Shown: piece by piece, positions 32,721 to 43,000 of the stretch
How the letters are laid out: the number at the start of each line of letters is the position of its first letter
How positions within the stretch are numbered: position 1 is the first letter of the stretch
Source: Anarhynchus alexandrinus
Lineage: Eukaryota > Chordata > Aves > Charadriiformes > Charadriidae
DNA: 64,000 bases
Assembly: GCA_008711295.1 (NCBI GenBank)
Contig: VUYV01000004.1
Location: 4,313,129 to 4,377,128, forward strand
Direction of reading: 5' to 3'
Made by a program: the position numbers and the translations under genes
The notes under the pieces: generated by a model
What the model saw: only the letters and a program-made list of their open reading frames with translations
Told to the model about the DNA's origin: nothing
The model's database searches: none

Positions 32721-34112
32721 TGGCTATAAAGTAAATATTTTCACAAATTCAGACACCAGACTCTACTGAAAATGCACTTTTCCCAAGCATTAGAAGAGAT
32801 CTTACTGAAAAGTAAAATTACTGAAAGAGAAATTAATCCTGTGTCACTCAAAATAGGACACTGAGCAAGCTTGGCCCCAAGAGAGACGCTTTGTCCTGGC
32901 GCTGGGGTTGCAGGATGGAAGTTGGCGGTGGGGTGGTGATGGTGGCATCACTGAGATCATCCCTTGTGGACATGGGCTCTGGCATCGGTGGCCAAGGGAC
33001 GCAGGAGTGCCAGGAAAGTTTTAGTTTGGTTGCAAGAGCGTGGGTGCAAAAAAGACTAGTGTGAGCTGCTTTTTCTTGACTGCGTGGTCAGGGGTGACGG
33101 GGAAGGTCTGTGTGTGCCCCCCAGGCGTTTCTCCAGCTGGGGCTTGCTGGGCATTCCTGGGGGCTTGCGTATGAGCGATGCCTCCCTCCGTCTCCTGCTC
33201 ACAAAGCCCCTCTGTGTTGTTCCCAGAGAAGTTGCTCCCAGGGGATGGAGGCATTTGCATTCATGGAGACCACGGACCCTCTTCCCCCTCCGCCGCCGTC
33301 CCAAGCGGCTCTTTGTTCAGGGCAGGGCCCTCGCCTTTGTGGCAGCTTCTCATTTGAATGACAAGGATGCGCTTGTGGGGAGAGCCGGGGTGGGCACAGA
33401 GCCCTGCGACGCTGTGGGGTGGGCTGGGGGGGGACAGACAGAGGTTCCTCTGTGTCCCCACACCAGGGAGCGGAGGGGCAGGATTCCTACAGATCTGTGC
33501 CCCGCGTCTCACAGGTGCTGAACTCCACAGCAGAAGCCGGCCCGCGCCTGGGGAACGGGCTCCTCCTGGCTGGTCCAGGGGTGCTCTCCCTGCCCCCAGG
33601 AGGGTGGGGGCATCCCGCTGCTCTCCCTGCCACATGTGGCAGCGTGTGCCAGTCCACTTGCGGTCCTGCCTGCCCCGGGATCAGCCAGGAACTCTCCTAA
33701 ATTGCTGCACTGAGGCACCTGGGGCCAGGCACAGTGTCCCTGAGACACAGGTTACCTCCTGGTGCAAGGCTTGGGATAATTAACCCTCTTAAAGGAAAAT
33801 CCTTGTATGGAAATAGGCTGTTCCCTCCAGCAGGAGAAACTACCAGACTTGTAACCTTCTGTTTCTGCTAATGGGGAAATTAAAAATTGATAATCCCAGT
33901 TGGAGCTTCATTCAGCCTTCTAAAATGGCGAGTCTTTCTGGCCAAAACGCTCAATAGATTCCTGAAACAGTAATGCATTCAGGCGAACGGCGTTGGAGAG
34001 AGGAGCTTTTCTGGCCCCTCTGCCATTTAAGTACTTCATTTTGTTCCCGGACAGAGCAGTGGCCATCCCAGGTCCATGAATCCCCTCCAAGAAAGTTAAG
34101 CTAACAGGTTTT
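32721..34112. other. Non-coding sequence, nothing recognised
   Basis: About 32,870-33,780 is GC-rich with overlapping open frames on both strands and no recognisable protein. A perfect octamer ATTTGCAT lies at 33,253-33,260. No repeat family or RNA gene is seen. Confidence 0.4.
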
Positions 34113-34137
34113 AAAAAAAAAAAAAAAAAAAAAAAAA
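34113..34137. repeat. 25-A homopolymer
   Basis: An uninterrupted run of 25 As. I find no recognisable retrocopied sequence before it and no flanking duplication, so it is treated as a simple A tract. Its true length is uncertain, as in any assembly. Confidence 0.9.
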
Positions 34138-36479
34138 GGTGCTGCTGGTTACATTTTAAGGTACCTCTTGAAGCCAAAGTACAACGCAAACTAAATTGGC
34201 TTGACAAAAGGCTGGCTGGAAGCTTTCAAACAGACAGGCTCCTGTGAAAGCATTTAATCTGGTATTAAAGCCCTGGCTGGTTTGAACCGCTATTTCCCTT
34301 TCAGATTTGAGCACCCCAGACCTCCAGATACAGTAATGCAATTTCCTCCCGGGCTTGGCTGCTATTGTGGGCCCAGCCGTGTGAATTACCCAGGGTAGTT
34401 AAGTTAAATTACCCGCTTTAACGAGACTCTGCCTTCAGGAAGGGTTCCGAGCAGGTGGGTGAAACCCTGCTGTCACTGGGGACTTCCCCACTGCTCCGTG
34501 CTGGGGATAGAGCAGGTGAGATCCCACCTTGGCCTCGTTCTTCATCCTTGGGTGCTGCAGTGGAGAGTTGAGGGTGTAGAAGAAGCTCCTGGCTAGCAGG
34601 ACCTCCACAGCCAGACCCCGCCATCCCTGGTGGCAGCATGCGGTGGAGCTGCACCTCTGCACCCTCCTGTTGCCCCGAAAAACTCCTGGGGCTCTCGCAC
34701 GGGCGGTCGCTGCCTGCGTGCGCCTGCCTGACTCAGCCTGCGGTGCTTCCTTTATTCTCCCTCATTAAATTAAACTTGCAAAGAGGCGATGCGAAATGCA
34801 GCGCGTTCCCTTCCCCTGCCTGGCATCGCATGGGGCTCTCCCGGGTTGGTGTCAGGGTGTGACTGACCGGCACGACCGTGCGTGTCATCCCCTCTGAGGA
34901 CACGGGGGTGACATGGGTGATGTTGTCACGAAAACTGGGGGCTTAGATGTCTCCGACACCCTGCTTTGTCCCCGCGGGTTCATTAGTGCCAGCGGCGGCT
35001 CGCTCTGACTCATCGCTGGGGCCACGCGCTAATTTCTCATTATTTACTCATTGGCAAAAGTGCTGCAGGAACGGGCTGTGCGGCTCCGGGAAAGGTCACG
35101 CTGCTGCTGAGGGAACCTTTATTTCTGGATGCTGTGGGAGCAGGCGTGTACCCAGCGCGGGTCTCGGGTCCTAGCTGGCCTCGCGGAGGTGACAACGTGG
35201 GAGGGAAGAGCCCTCGCATCTCGGGTGCGAACCGCCCGCTGATGGCAAACCTGGGCCACCGCACCGCCACTCTTTAAAGTGTCTTGTTCAGAGTAGAGCT
35301 GCACTTGAAAGCCAAGGATTTGCTTTCAAAATAACCCGAGATCTGACAGCAACAGTTCTCAAAATGCTTTCTTTAATCAAAATCACTTTAAATGGGTAGA
35401 TTTGGGAGTTTCGGAAGCTCTTGCTGCTGCGTGTGTATAGCTGCGTGTGTCTTCTTTGTCCCAGATTTTTATGAGGATTGTCTCTGATTTCTGGGTCAGA
35501 GAATTAAGAGATTTGATGTTATATTAAAAAAACCCACACCAAACCACATATGCAAAGTTAAATCCAGCGCAAAACAAAGCAGACGTGCGGGGGCGAGGGG
35601 AAGAAGCTGCTGAAGGACCGGAGAGTTTTAGGTAAACGTAATGAGAAAATGCCTTTGACAACAGGTTTGTTCAGAGGAAAGTCCTATCGTGACTGACATG
35701 GAGTAAATGCTGATGTTCACTGAGGAGTGTGGTCTTCAGATGGGACTCTGGCCACTTGATTAGCCATGATGATTTAATAGAAAAGAACCCCATTAAATCT
35801 GAGGAATTTCCTGCATTAGAATAAGCCACGTGCACAGAAAATCGTTCTTCCAAGAAATCTGGAGATGATCTACAGCTCCTGGTGAGAATGGTCCGAATAC
35901 GGTGATTTGGAAAGTGGCAGTATATTCAGGATTTCTTTTATATTATTTTTTCGAGAGGGAGTTTCTGCCTGTTGACTGTCAGTGGTCAGGCGGAGTTCTT
36001 CACACCGGCTGACATATTATTTCATCCCGACAATATTGATCTTTTGGGTGAACAAAAGCAATTTTACCTGTGTCACAGGGTCCTTGCTTGAAGGTGATGG
36101 ACATGTTTGGATTATATCATCTTGTCATTTAACAAACCCCAACTGACACCTCCTGTGGTTCGGCTCCCGGCTGCTGAAGATCACCCGACAGCCCAGGCGC
36201 TGCCGTTACGTCCGGGGTTTGCTCTGCAATTCGAGTGTGTCCTACACGGCCTGCTACACACGTCCTTCTTTATGGATGCGGCACAAAAGACTCCCTCATC
36301 CAAAATACAAGTGGGAGATAAGAGGTCTGGACTGCTTCATCCACAGGTCTGTCTTCCTTTGTGGAGGTTGCCTCTCCTACACCGTGGTGGAGGTGTTTAA
36401 TCCCCTACAGCGTCCACAGGGCCTCCATCCCAAACTACCCAGCTCTCGCGATTTTTCCACTTCCCACCAAATGCCCCTT
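34138..36479. other. Non-coding sequence, nothing recognised
   Basis: GC-rich at 34,430-35,270, AT-rich at 35,280-36,120. Open frames are short and unrecognised. A plus-strand frame across 36,219-36,420 looks protein-like for about 50 codons but matches nothing I know. Confidence 0.4.
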
Positions 36480-36640
36480 GCTGGAGATGGGAGGTTACCA
36501 AGAGATCAAAAGGAAACTTCATGGGCTGTTGCCGGACTTTGGACATCTCACTGTCCAAGGCTTTTTTGAGGTTGAGGAAGCAGATCTGAAAGCAGTGTTG
36601 GCACTGCTGACCCCTGGAGAGGACCTGAACAGGACAAATA
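36480..36640 (-). pseudogene. Possible fossil of a non-LTR retrotransposon reverse transcriptase
   Basis: Translated on the minus strand, this segment contains ICFLNLKKALDS (coded at about 36,551-36,586). It resembles the reverse-transcriptase motif FxDLKKAFDS that carries the first catalytic aspartate in many LINEs. Here that aspartate is replaced by asparagine, and the flanking residues fit only loosely. No YADD-box motif or endonuclease region is recognisable nearby, so if real it is an old, heavily decayed fragment. It does not look like CR1, which has FLDFSKAFDT in this position. The match is short and could be chance. Confidence 0.22.
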
Positions 36641-37800
36641 GATAGAAAAGACCAGTGTGTGAAGAAAGATCCCTTTGGAGAGGAAAGCCTGGATACACTC
36701 ATCTGAGGAAGTGTGTACTTGATTGGCAGCTGTAGACTTTCCAAAATACTGCAAGTTACAGGCTATACTGCTTCTTCTCAGGTTTTGACTGGCTACGTAT
36801 CAGTCACCCCTTCATGAAGATTTGCTTTTCTCAGTGAGATATCATCACATGCAGAAACACTACTGCTCACATTGTGGCTGAAGTACATCTCAGGAGATGG
36901 ATTTTCATGTTTCCCTCAAAGTCAGAGCTGTGACTCCTGGTGCCCTGAGCTGCTGAGCAGCGCTGCTGGGATCCTGCACAGCCACCCTGGATAATTATAT
37001 TACCAAAAATTTGGAGCTCTGCTTGGCTGAAGGGTGTAACACAAGAAAATGCTCCTTTTGTCCTCCTGTAAAGTTTGATTATAGGATCCCAAGGAAGCCA
37101 AGAGGACCAAAAAGATACCATGACTACTAGAGACAATCCCACCACGGCTCCAGATCTAATTACCTGTAAGGTCTGGCGTTGATGTATTCAGCCTTTGGGA
37201 AAGGGCGTCAGGTCTCATTTATCTCTGAGCAAGAGAGAAAGAGAGCAGTCTCTCCTGTTTTTCTTGAGGCCACCATGTGGGATCTCCTCTGGAGGTATTA
37301 CATCCACTCAACATTAGTTATGTCCTAGCTGGTGCTTGACTGAGGCTGCGCCTTTGACAAGGCACGTGTTGGGGAGCATGGGGAGCTCCCACCAGCCCGT
37401 AGGCTTGTTCCCACCTTGTTACTTGTGTTTACTTTGTTGTTGCTGTTCCTTCTTTGTGCTCACAGTGTCCCTCCGGCACGTCCGCTGACAGAAGGGCAGT
37501 CGGTGATGCTGCTCGAGAAGCGTCTTTGCTCCTTTGATAAATTCTCTGCATTAAATTGGCTTTTATTTTTCTTGTTTGTTCTCCATTTTGTTGCTGCTCG
37601 GCAAATTCCCTGTTGCTCTGTACCAAGCCATGCTGTCTCTACCTTTGCATCCTTCATGTCAGAGATGCATTTTTGTTCAAAAGCGAGAGGAAATTGGGTT
37701 CACAAAGGGAAATCCCTTATAGGCGCACTTGTGTAATGGCAACGTGTTTTATATAAAAGGCACAGCTAAAGAGAGGTTTGGGACTTTTGCCACATTTTGT
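36641..37800. other. Non-coding sequence, nothing recognised
   Basis: Mixed composition. A CTGTAAGG donor-like string lies near 37,164 without a convincing acceptor. No coding, RNA or repeat feature is recognised. Confidence 0.4.
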
Positions 37801-38010
37801 TTATGCTGCAGAAATGTATCCTCCAGGTCTGATCAATGAGACTCCGAAACGAGGAGTAATTTTGCATGGCCGCGGCGGGCACTAAAGTGTACAACAATCC
37901 AGTTCTTCCTCCCGGACTGGATGCATGTCATATTTCATGACAGAATGACAGCTCCGTCAGACAATCTGTTGCTGTTTTGGCATTTCTAATACACCTCGTG
38001 CTTTGGTACG
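37800..38010. promoter_or_regulatory. Candidate regulatory element with three TALE homeodomain cores
   Basis: TGTCA (37,926-37,930), TGACAG (37,938-37,943) and TGACAG (37,946-37,951) lie within 26 bases. TGACAG is the monomer site of MEIS, PKNOX and TGIF proteins. The first two form the inverted repeat TGTCAT-ATTTC-ATGACA, and the second and third are direct repeats 8 bases apart. The surrounding sequence is AT-rich and CpG-poor. Enhancer function is inference. Confidence 0.3.
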
Positions 38011-39809
38011 CACTCACTCAGTGTCCAGCAAGATCAAGATAATCTAGAGGAAATCAGCTGTCGCGCTCCAGGGTCCCATACGGGCAGGGAATGGGGCAAC
38101 AGTGATTTGAGTAGTCTTCTACAAGCTCACCTGGGTTAAAAAACTCACCCAAGAAGAAACTAAAATTCTCTTTCCCTGCCTAAAACCCAGAGCACCAAGT
38201 GCCTGATGTGCCAGGCTCTGAGGCACGAGATGTAGTTGGCCGAGCAACCGTATCGCTCACTGAAAAGTAACCTGAGCCCCGAGCACCAGGTCTCTAACAG
38301 TCAAAAGCTTCCCTTCGTGAAGGGTATCCAGTCCAGCCTGGAGTGGGGTGGCTTTTGTGGGGTCCCCTCCTTTGACCGTTGTGGCAGCTCCCTGGGGTAT
38401 GGCTCAAGGGGCTCCAGGTGAGAGGCGGTTGCTGGGTCAGTGCTCGGCAGCATTGTGTGTTTTGGCTCTTAAGAGCTGCTTTGTTCCCCATCAAACCACG
38501 TGCGGCAGAGCAGAGGGTCGCGCAGTGGAGGAAGCAGCGCTTGGTGTGTTTGCTCAGAGTTGCGGTACGCATGCGAACGCTGCTGCGTGGGCGCTGGTGG
38601 CGGTTGGTGTGTGGTCAGGCTGCACCGCGGCGAGGTCCTGGCGGTGCTGAGCCCTGTCACTGCTCGTGACACTGCTGGGAGCCAGAGGTGTTGGGCACCT
38701 ATGGGACCTGGGCCTGCCCTGGCTGTGGCTGCGGGATGCAGCTCTCCCAGGCGATGCCCTGGAGTGACTTCTGCCTTCTGGACACTCGCAGGTCTGCTGG
38801 CCGACCCCCAGGTTGGGGTAGGTGTGTGCCCCGTGGGTCTGCTCTGCAGAGCCCACCTGCTGAGCTGGGCCAGCACTTTTCATCCACACTTGTGGTACTG
38901 GGGGGTTTACTTTCCCTGGTCTACCTCTTTCCAGCTAGGTCTTTCCCTGGAGACCCTTTCAGGGTTTGCCTTGAGCCCAGCAGCGCCCTATGGATGAAGC
39001 CCTTTCCCAGAGGAGCAGCTCCTGAGGGTTCCTGCTCCCCACCTGGGCTGTGCCTGGGGGTGCAGCGGTCGGAGGAGATGAGATGGGTGATGGTGGGTGC
39101 CCCTTCGCACCCACTGGGGAGAGCCCGCTCCCCTCCCTGCCGCCCCTCTTAGCAGAGCTAGTCCAGAAAATCGCCTTTTTGAGCTAAAAGGGATTTCTTT
39201 CTGGGATAGCAAATGTTTTGGTGAGCCAGGGCTGCAGAACCGCGATGTCCCCGCTCCCAGCCCGGGCGGGGAGCTCTGCTGGGAGATGGACATCGACCAC
39301 CTCTCTTCTGTCCCTGAGTGGGTGGTGGGAAGGGGCCGGGAGCTGCTCGGGGACACCCGGGCGTCCTCGTCGGTGTCGTGCCGGTGCCCTCTTGTGGAAA
39401 CTGGGAAAATATCCGAGAAAATATGTTGGTGCTGGACTGGGTGCGGAGAGTGGAAACCCACCCGTGGGAGCAGGGTGGGGTGCTGGGTTCCCCCCCTGCA
39501 TCCGCACCGTGCCCTGCCCTCCACACTGCTGCCCGAGTGCCTTTTTTCTTGCTGTTATTGATAGAGGGTGGGGGAAATTGTATTGATTCACTTAGCGTGG
39601 GAGGCAGGGGCTCCCCGCGTTAAATCCTGCCCCTTCGTGCAGCCCTTTGGTCACTAAACCCCTGCGTGGCGACAGTGGTCTGCACTTTAAGGGGATAAAG
39701 TTTGCAACGTGCCTTCTGCGCCTCCTTGCTCTTATTCTGCAGTAATTGCCTTTTACCTCGCAGCAAATACCTTTACCAACAGCTGCATAAACTTTGACTT
39801 TCCTCTTGA
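38011..39809. other. Non-coding GC-rich sequence
   Basis: GC-rich, with long overlapping open frames on both strands (for example 38,688-39,561), none of which has recognisable domains. I see no splice-site pair or repeat before the CR1 element. Confidence 0.4.
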
Positions 39810-40190
39810 AATCATAGAATCATAGCATTGTTTGGGTCACCTTTAGAGGTCATCTAGTCCAACCCCCCTGCCGTGAAGAGTGACATCTTCAGCTAGATCA
39901 GGTTGCTCAGAGCCCCATCCAACCTGACCTTGAATGTTTCCAGGGATGGGGCATCTCCCACCACTCTGGGCAACCTGTGCCAGTGTTTCACCACCCTCAC
40001 TGTAAAAAATTTCTTCCTTGTATCTAGTCTAAATCTTCTCTTTTTCAGTTTAAAACCATTACCCCTTGTCCTATCACAACAGGTCCTGCTAAAAAGTTTA
40101 TCCCCATCTATCCTGTAGGCCCCCTTTAAGTACTGGAAGGCTGTAATAAGGTCTCCCTGGAGCCTTCTCTTCTCCAGGCTGAACAACCGT
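39810..40190 (-). mobile_element. CR1 LINE, 5'-truncated copy
   Basis: The left edge, AATCATAGAATCATAG, is the reverse complement of the CTATGATTCTATGATT terminus typical of avian CR1. The similarity continues for about 380 bases and covers the 3' UTR and the C-terminal part of ORF2. It stops at about 40,190, the usual 5' truncation point of an aborted reverse transcription. CR1 makes no reliable target duplication, and none is seen. Because the reading frame is intact over almost 100 codons, this is one of the younger insertions of the window. Confidence 0.92.
39893..40190 (-). pseudogene. CR1 ORF2 C-terminal fragment
   Basis: The minus-strand translation begins within the element at about LFSLEKRRLQGDLITAFQYL and runs without stop for about 97 codons to SLETFKVRLDGALSNLI followed by the normal stop. 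This is the end of the CR1 ORF2 protein, downstream of the reverse-transcriptase catalytic core. The endonuclease and catalytic domains are missing through 5' truncation, so the fragment is dead as a retrotransposon. The open frame continues to 40,291, but the residues beyond 40,190 are flanking DNA read by chance. Confidence 0.9.
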
Positions 40191-43000
40191 GGTGCTGAGC
40201 CCACCGGGTATTTCCCGTAGCTGCACCATTGCCGGTCTGCGGCACCCCTGCCGCTCTCCTCATGCGACGCTGCGTTGGCCACCTCCTGCAAACGTCAGCG
40301 GGTGAACGTGCCCACGGGACCGCAGTGGCAATGTGCTGGCTCTCGCCTTCGCAGCCCAGCACCACCCCTCTGTCCCACTCGGGCAGCTCCAGCCACAAAG
40401 GGTGATGATTAATAGCTGCCCTGGAGCAAACCTGCCTGTGCCCAGCATCTTCTGACCCCACCAACCGCCTCGCTTCCAGGACCCTTTGTAATAGCTGGCA
40501 GAAATCGCGCTATGCTGTGTAGGAAATGGCAGCCCAGCACCGTCGGTCTGTTTTCCATCCTCTGCTCTGGTTTCACAGCACCGCAGGACCCTGGTGAGCC
40601 ACATGCCCATCTCCCACCTCTGCTGCAGGAACAGCTCAGGCAGTGGATCTAGCCCTGCTGCTCGGGAAGCCCCAGTCCCACAGCTTCCCTGAGTTAAAAT
40701 TCTCCTTGTCTTCTCCACGTTTCCCTCCTATCTCATTTATTAATAGCCTCTTCCTGCAAAAACAGCCCCTGTTTTAAATTTCTAAAGAATTTTAACTATT
40801 AAAACCAACTTGTCTCCTCCTGCATTTCCCAGGCTCTTGGCAGCTCCTCGTCATTCCATGCTTTCCTGGAAAGCAGTGTCTACAAAAGCCCAGCCGTGTT
40901 GGCGGAGGTCATCGGTGCCCGCCTGAGGCAGGGCTGTGCGTCGTCAGAGGCGAAAGGGAGCCGGAGTTGTGGGAGCTTTGTGTCGAATCAATCCGGAGTC
41001 CTTGGGCTGACTCGCTGTCCCTCCTGCATCGTGCCTGTCTGTGCAATCACAAATACTCATTTTTGCTTGTCTGTTTAGAGGAATCGGTTCTCCAGGCAAG
41101 GACAGCTGGGGTTTTTTTGTAGCTCTGGGATCATGTCTCAGCCTCTAGGATATCTAGACCTATACCGTGCCTGAACCTGACAGTCCCGAATTAATTTCCT
41201 TTTGGTGAGGGACAATATTGTTTTTCAGACGTTGCGTATGGGGAATTCAGTCTTGGGAGCCAGGCTTGGTCAGAGCGAGCTTTCAACGGGGACGAGGAGC
41301 TGAGCCCTTCCTCGCGTGCTTGGGGAGGCTCAGCTATTATTCAGAGCCAAGAGATACAACTGCAGAAATTTAATTAACATTGCAAAACCCTTTAAAGCAG
41401 AGTTTCTGGCAAAATTGCCAGCTCCGCGGGTAGGATGCCTGAGTGGCCTCCACAGGGATCTGTCACTAAATAACAAATGTTTCTTTGCCCAGACGGTTGT
41501 GAAGACAACGGAGGAAATCGATATGGCACGCTCTCCTCCACTGGGGTAGCCTTGAACCCTAAAGAGAAAACTAATGGGCAGCCAGCTCCCAGCACATCAC
41601 CTCGGGATGCTCCAAGGAGCTGGAAGTTGCTGGGTAGCAGCTGGGAGCGGGGAGATGTGCCGGCTTGGACCACCTGGGGAAGGGCGCAGGATCTGGCCAT
41701 CATCTGTGGGTGGTGAACCAGGGCTGGTGTGGAGCTCTGAGCAGGGGCTGGCGCAGAGGAGGTCACTTCTGTTTGCAAATTGGCCATATATTGTTTATAG
41801 CAAAAAAAAAAAGTGACCACCTGCAGCCATGACTGAGTCTGGAGAAATAATAATAAAGGCAATAGCAGGTGGAGTAAAATATACACCCAGTTGGTTCCTT
41901 CGCAAGGATGAGAGAGGTGGAGGGAATTGCTCTGTTGAGATACTCCAAATACCTCCATTTTTCGAGGGCTACAGGTGTCCGTCCACATCGTCCTGGAGGA
42001 GGAGCTCGTTTCTGGCGGGGCCCACATGCCATGGGAGCGACATTGCTTTCTGCTGTGATTGTATCATCAAAGTCCAGACAGGACGTGCTCAAGCCATCCG
42101 AAAAGGAGGTGACCAGAACCGGCCCTTCTTTGGGGTCTGAGCAGAAATAGGCGCGTCGGACTGAGGGATCACTGCTAGTTCCCAGCGGGCCTTACCTGCA
42201 AGGGGCAAAAGGGCCTATCAGCCAGAAAAGAAAGACGATTCTGCTCCACGTTAAGAAGCATAAAGGAAATTAGTTTGTTTCCACGGCATCAAAACAGCTG
42301 AAGGAAGCTGGTGGACTCCAGTCTCCCCGGGCCTGACTTGCTGGCACGCGGCGGGGCGGGAGGTAACCTCGGCGAGAGCAGCGACCGAAGCAGCTGCAAA
42401 CAAATCCTTTAAGGACTCTCCTGACATAAATAAACATGGAAAATAAATGATGTCCCCGGCACTCTGCCCTCGACTGATGGGAAACAAGCTGCATTAACGT
42501 AGTAGTTCAATAACCTGGAAGAGCTTCAGAAGAGACCTGCTTGGCAGCCCCGGGCGAAAGGGGAGTGCTGCCTGCGAGCGTGCAAAACAAGATTAGGAAA
42601 TGTGTCAGAGCACGAAACTGTGGGGTGAGAAAGTACTCGAACACTGAACTGTGAGTGATGATGGTTTTCCTACGAGGAAGAGCAGAAGGGAGAGGAGGTG
42701 TCTGTAGCTGGTGGTGGATGTGGAAGGTGAGGGGGAGGGTGCCAGGTCTGTACCTTGGACTTTGGAGCTGTGACCTGGGAAAGTCACCTGGGTTTTCTCT
42801 CCATCACACGAGTAATAATTGTGCTTTCTGCAGGGGAACAGAGCTAAGATGAGGGCACATCAAGTCTCCTAGTGATGTAAATCCCATCCCCAAAGGCGCA
42901 GAAGTGGGCGCCCAGGCAGAGGCGGCTGCTGGGGGGGCTGCTCCCGCCATCGTGGGCGGCTGCCCCGGCTCTTTGTGGCACAGAAAACCTTGAACTTCAC
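40191..43000. other. Non-coding sequence, nothing recognised
   Basis: Mixed composition. The minus-strand frame at 41,392-42,027 (about 211 codons) is clean but matches no family, and it crosses an A run at about 41,803-41,813, arguing against coding. No RNA gene or repeat is recognised. Confidence 0.4.

Noticed and set aside
41392..42027. 211-codon minus-strand frame with a hydrophobic leucine stretch
   Set aside because: It crosses a homopolymer tract, has no matching splice sites and resembles no family.
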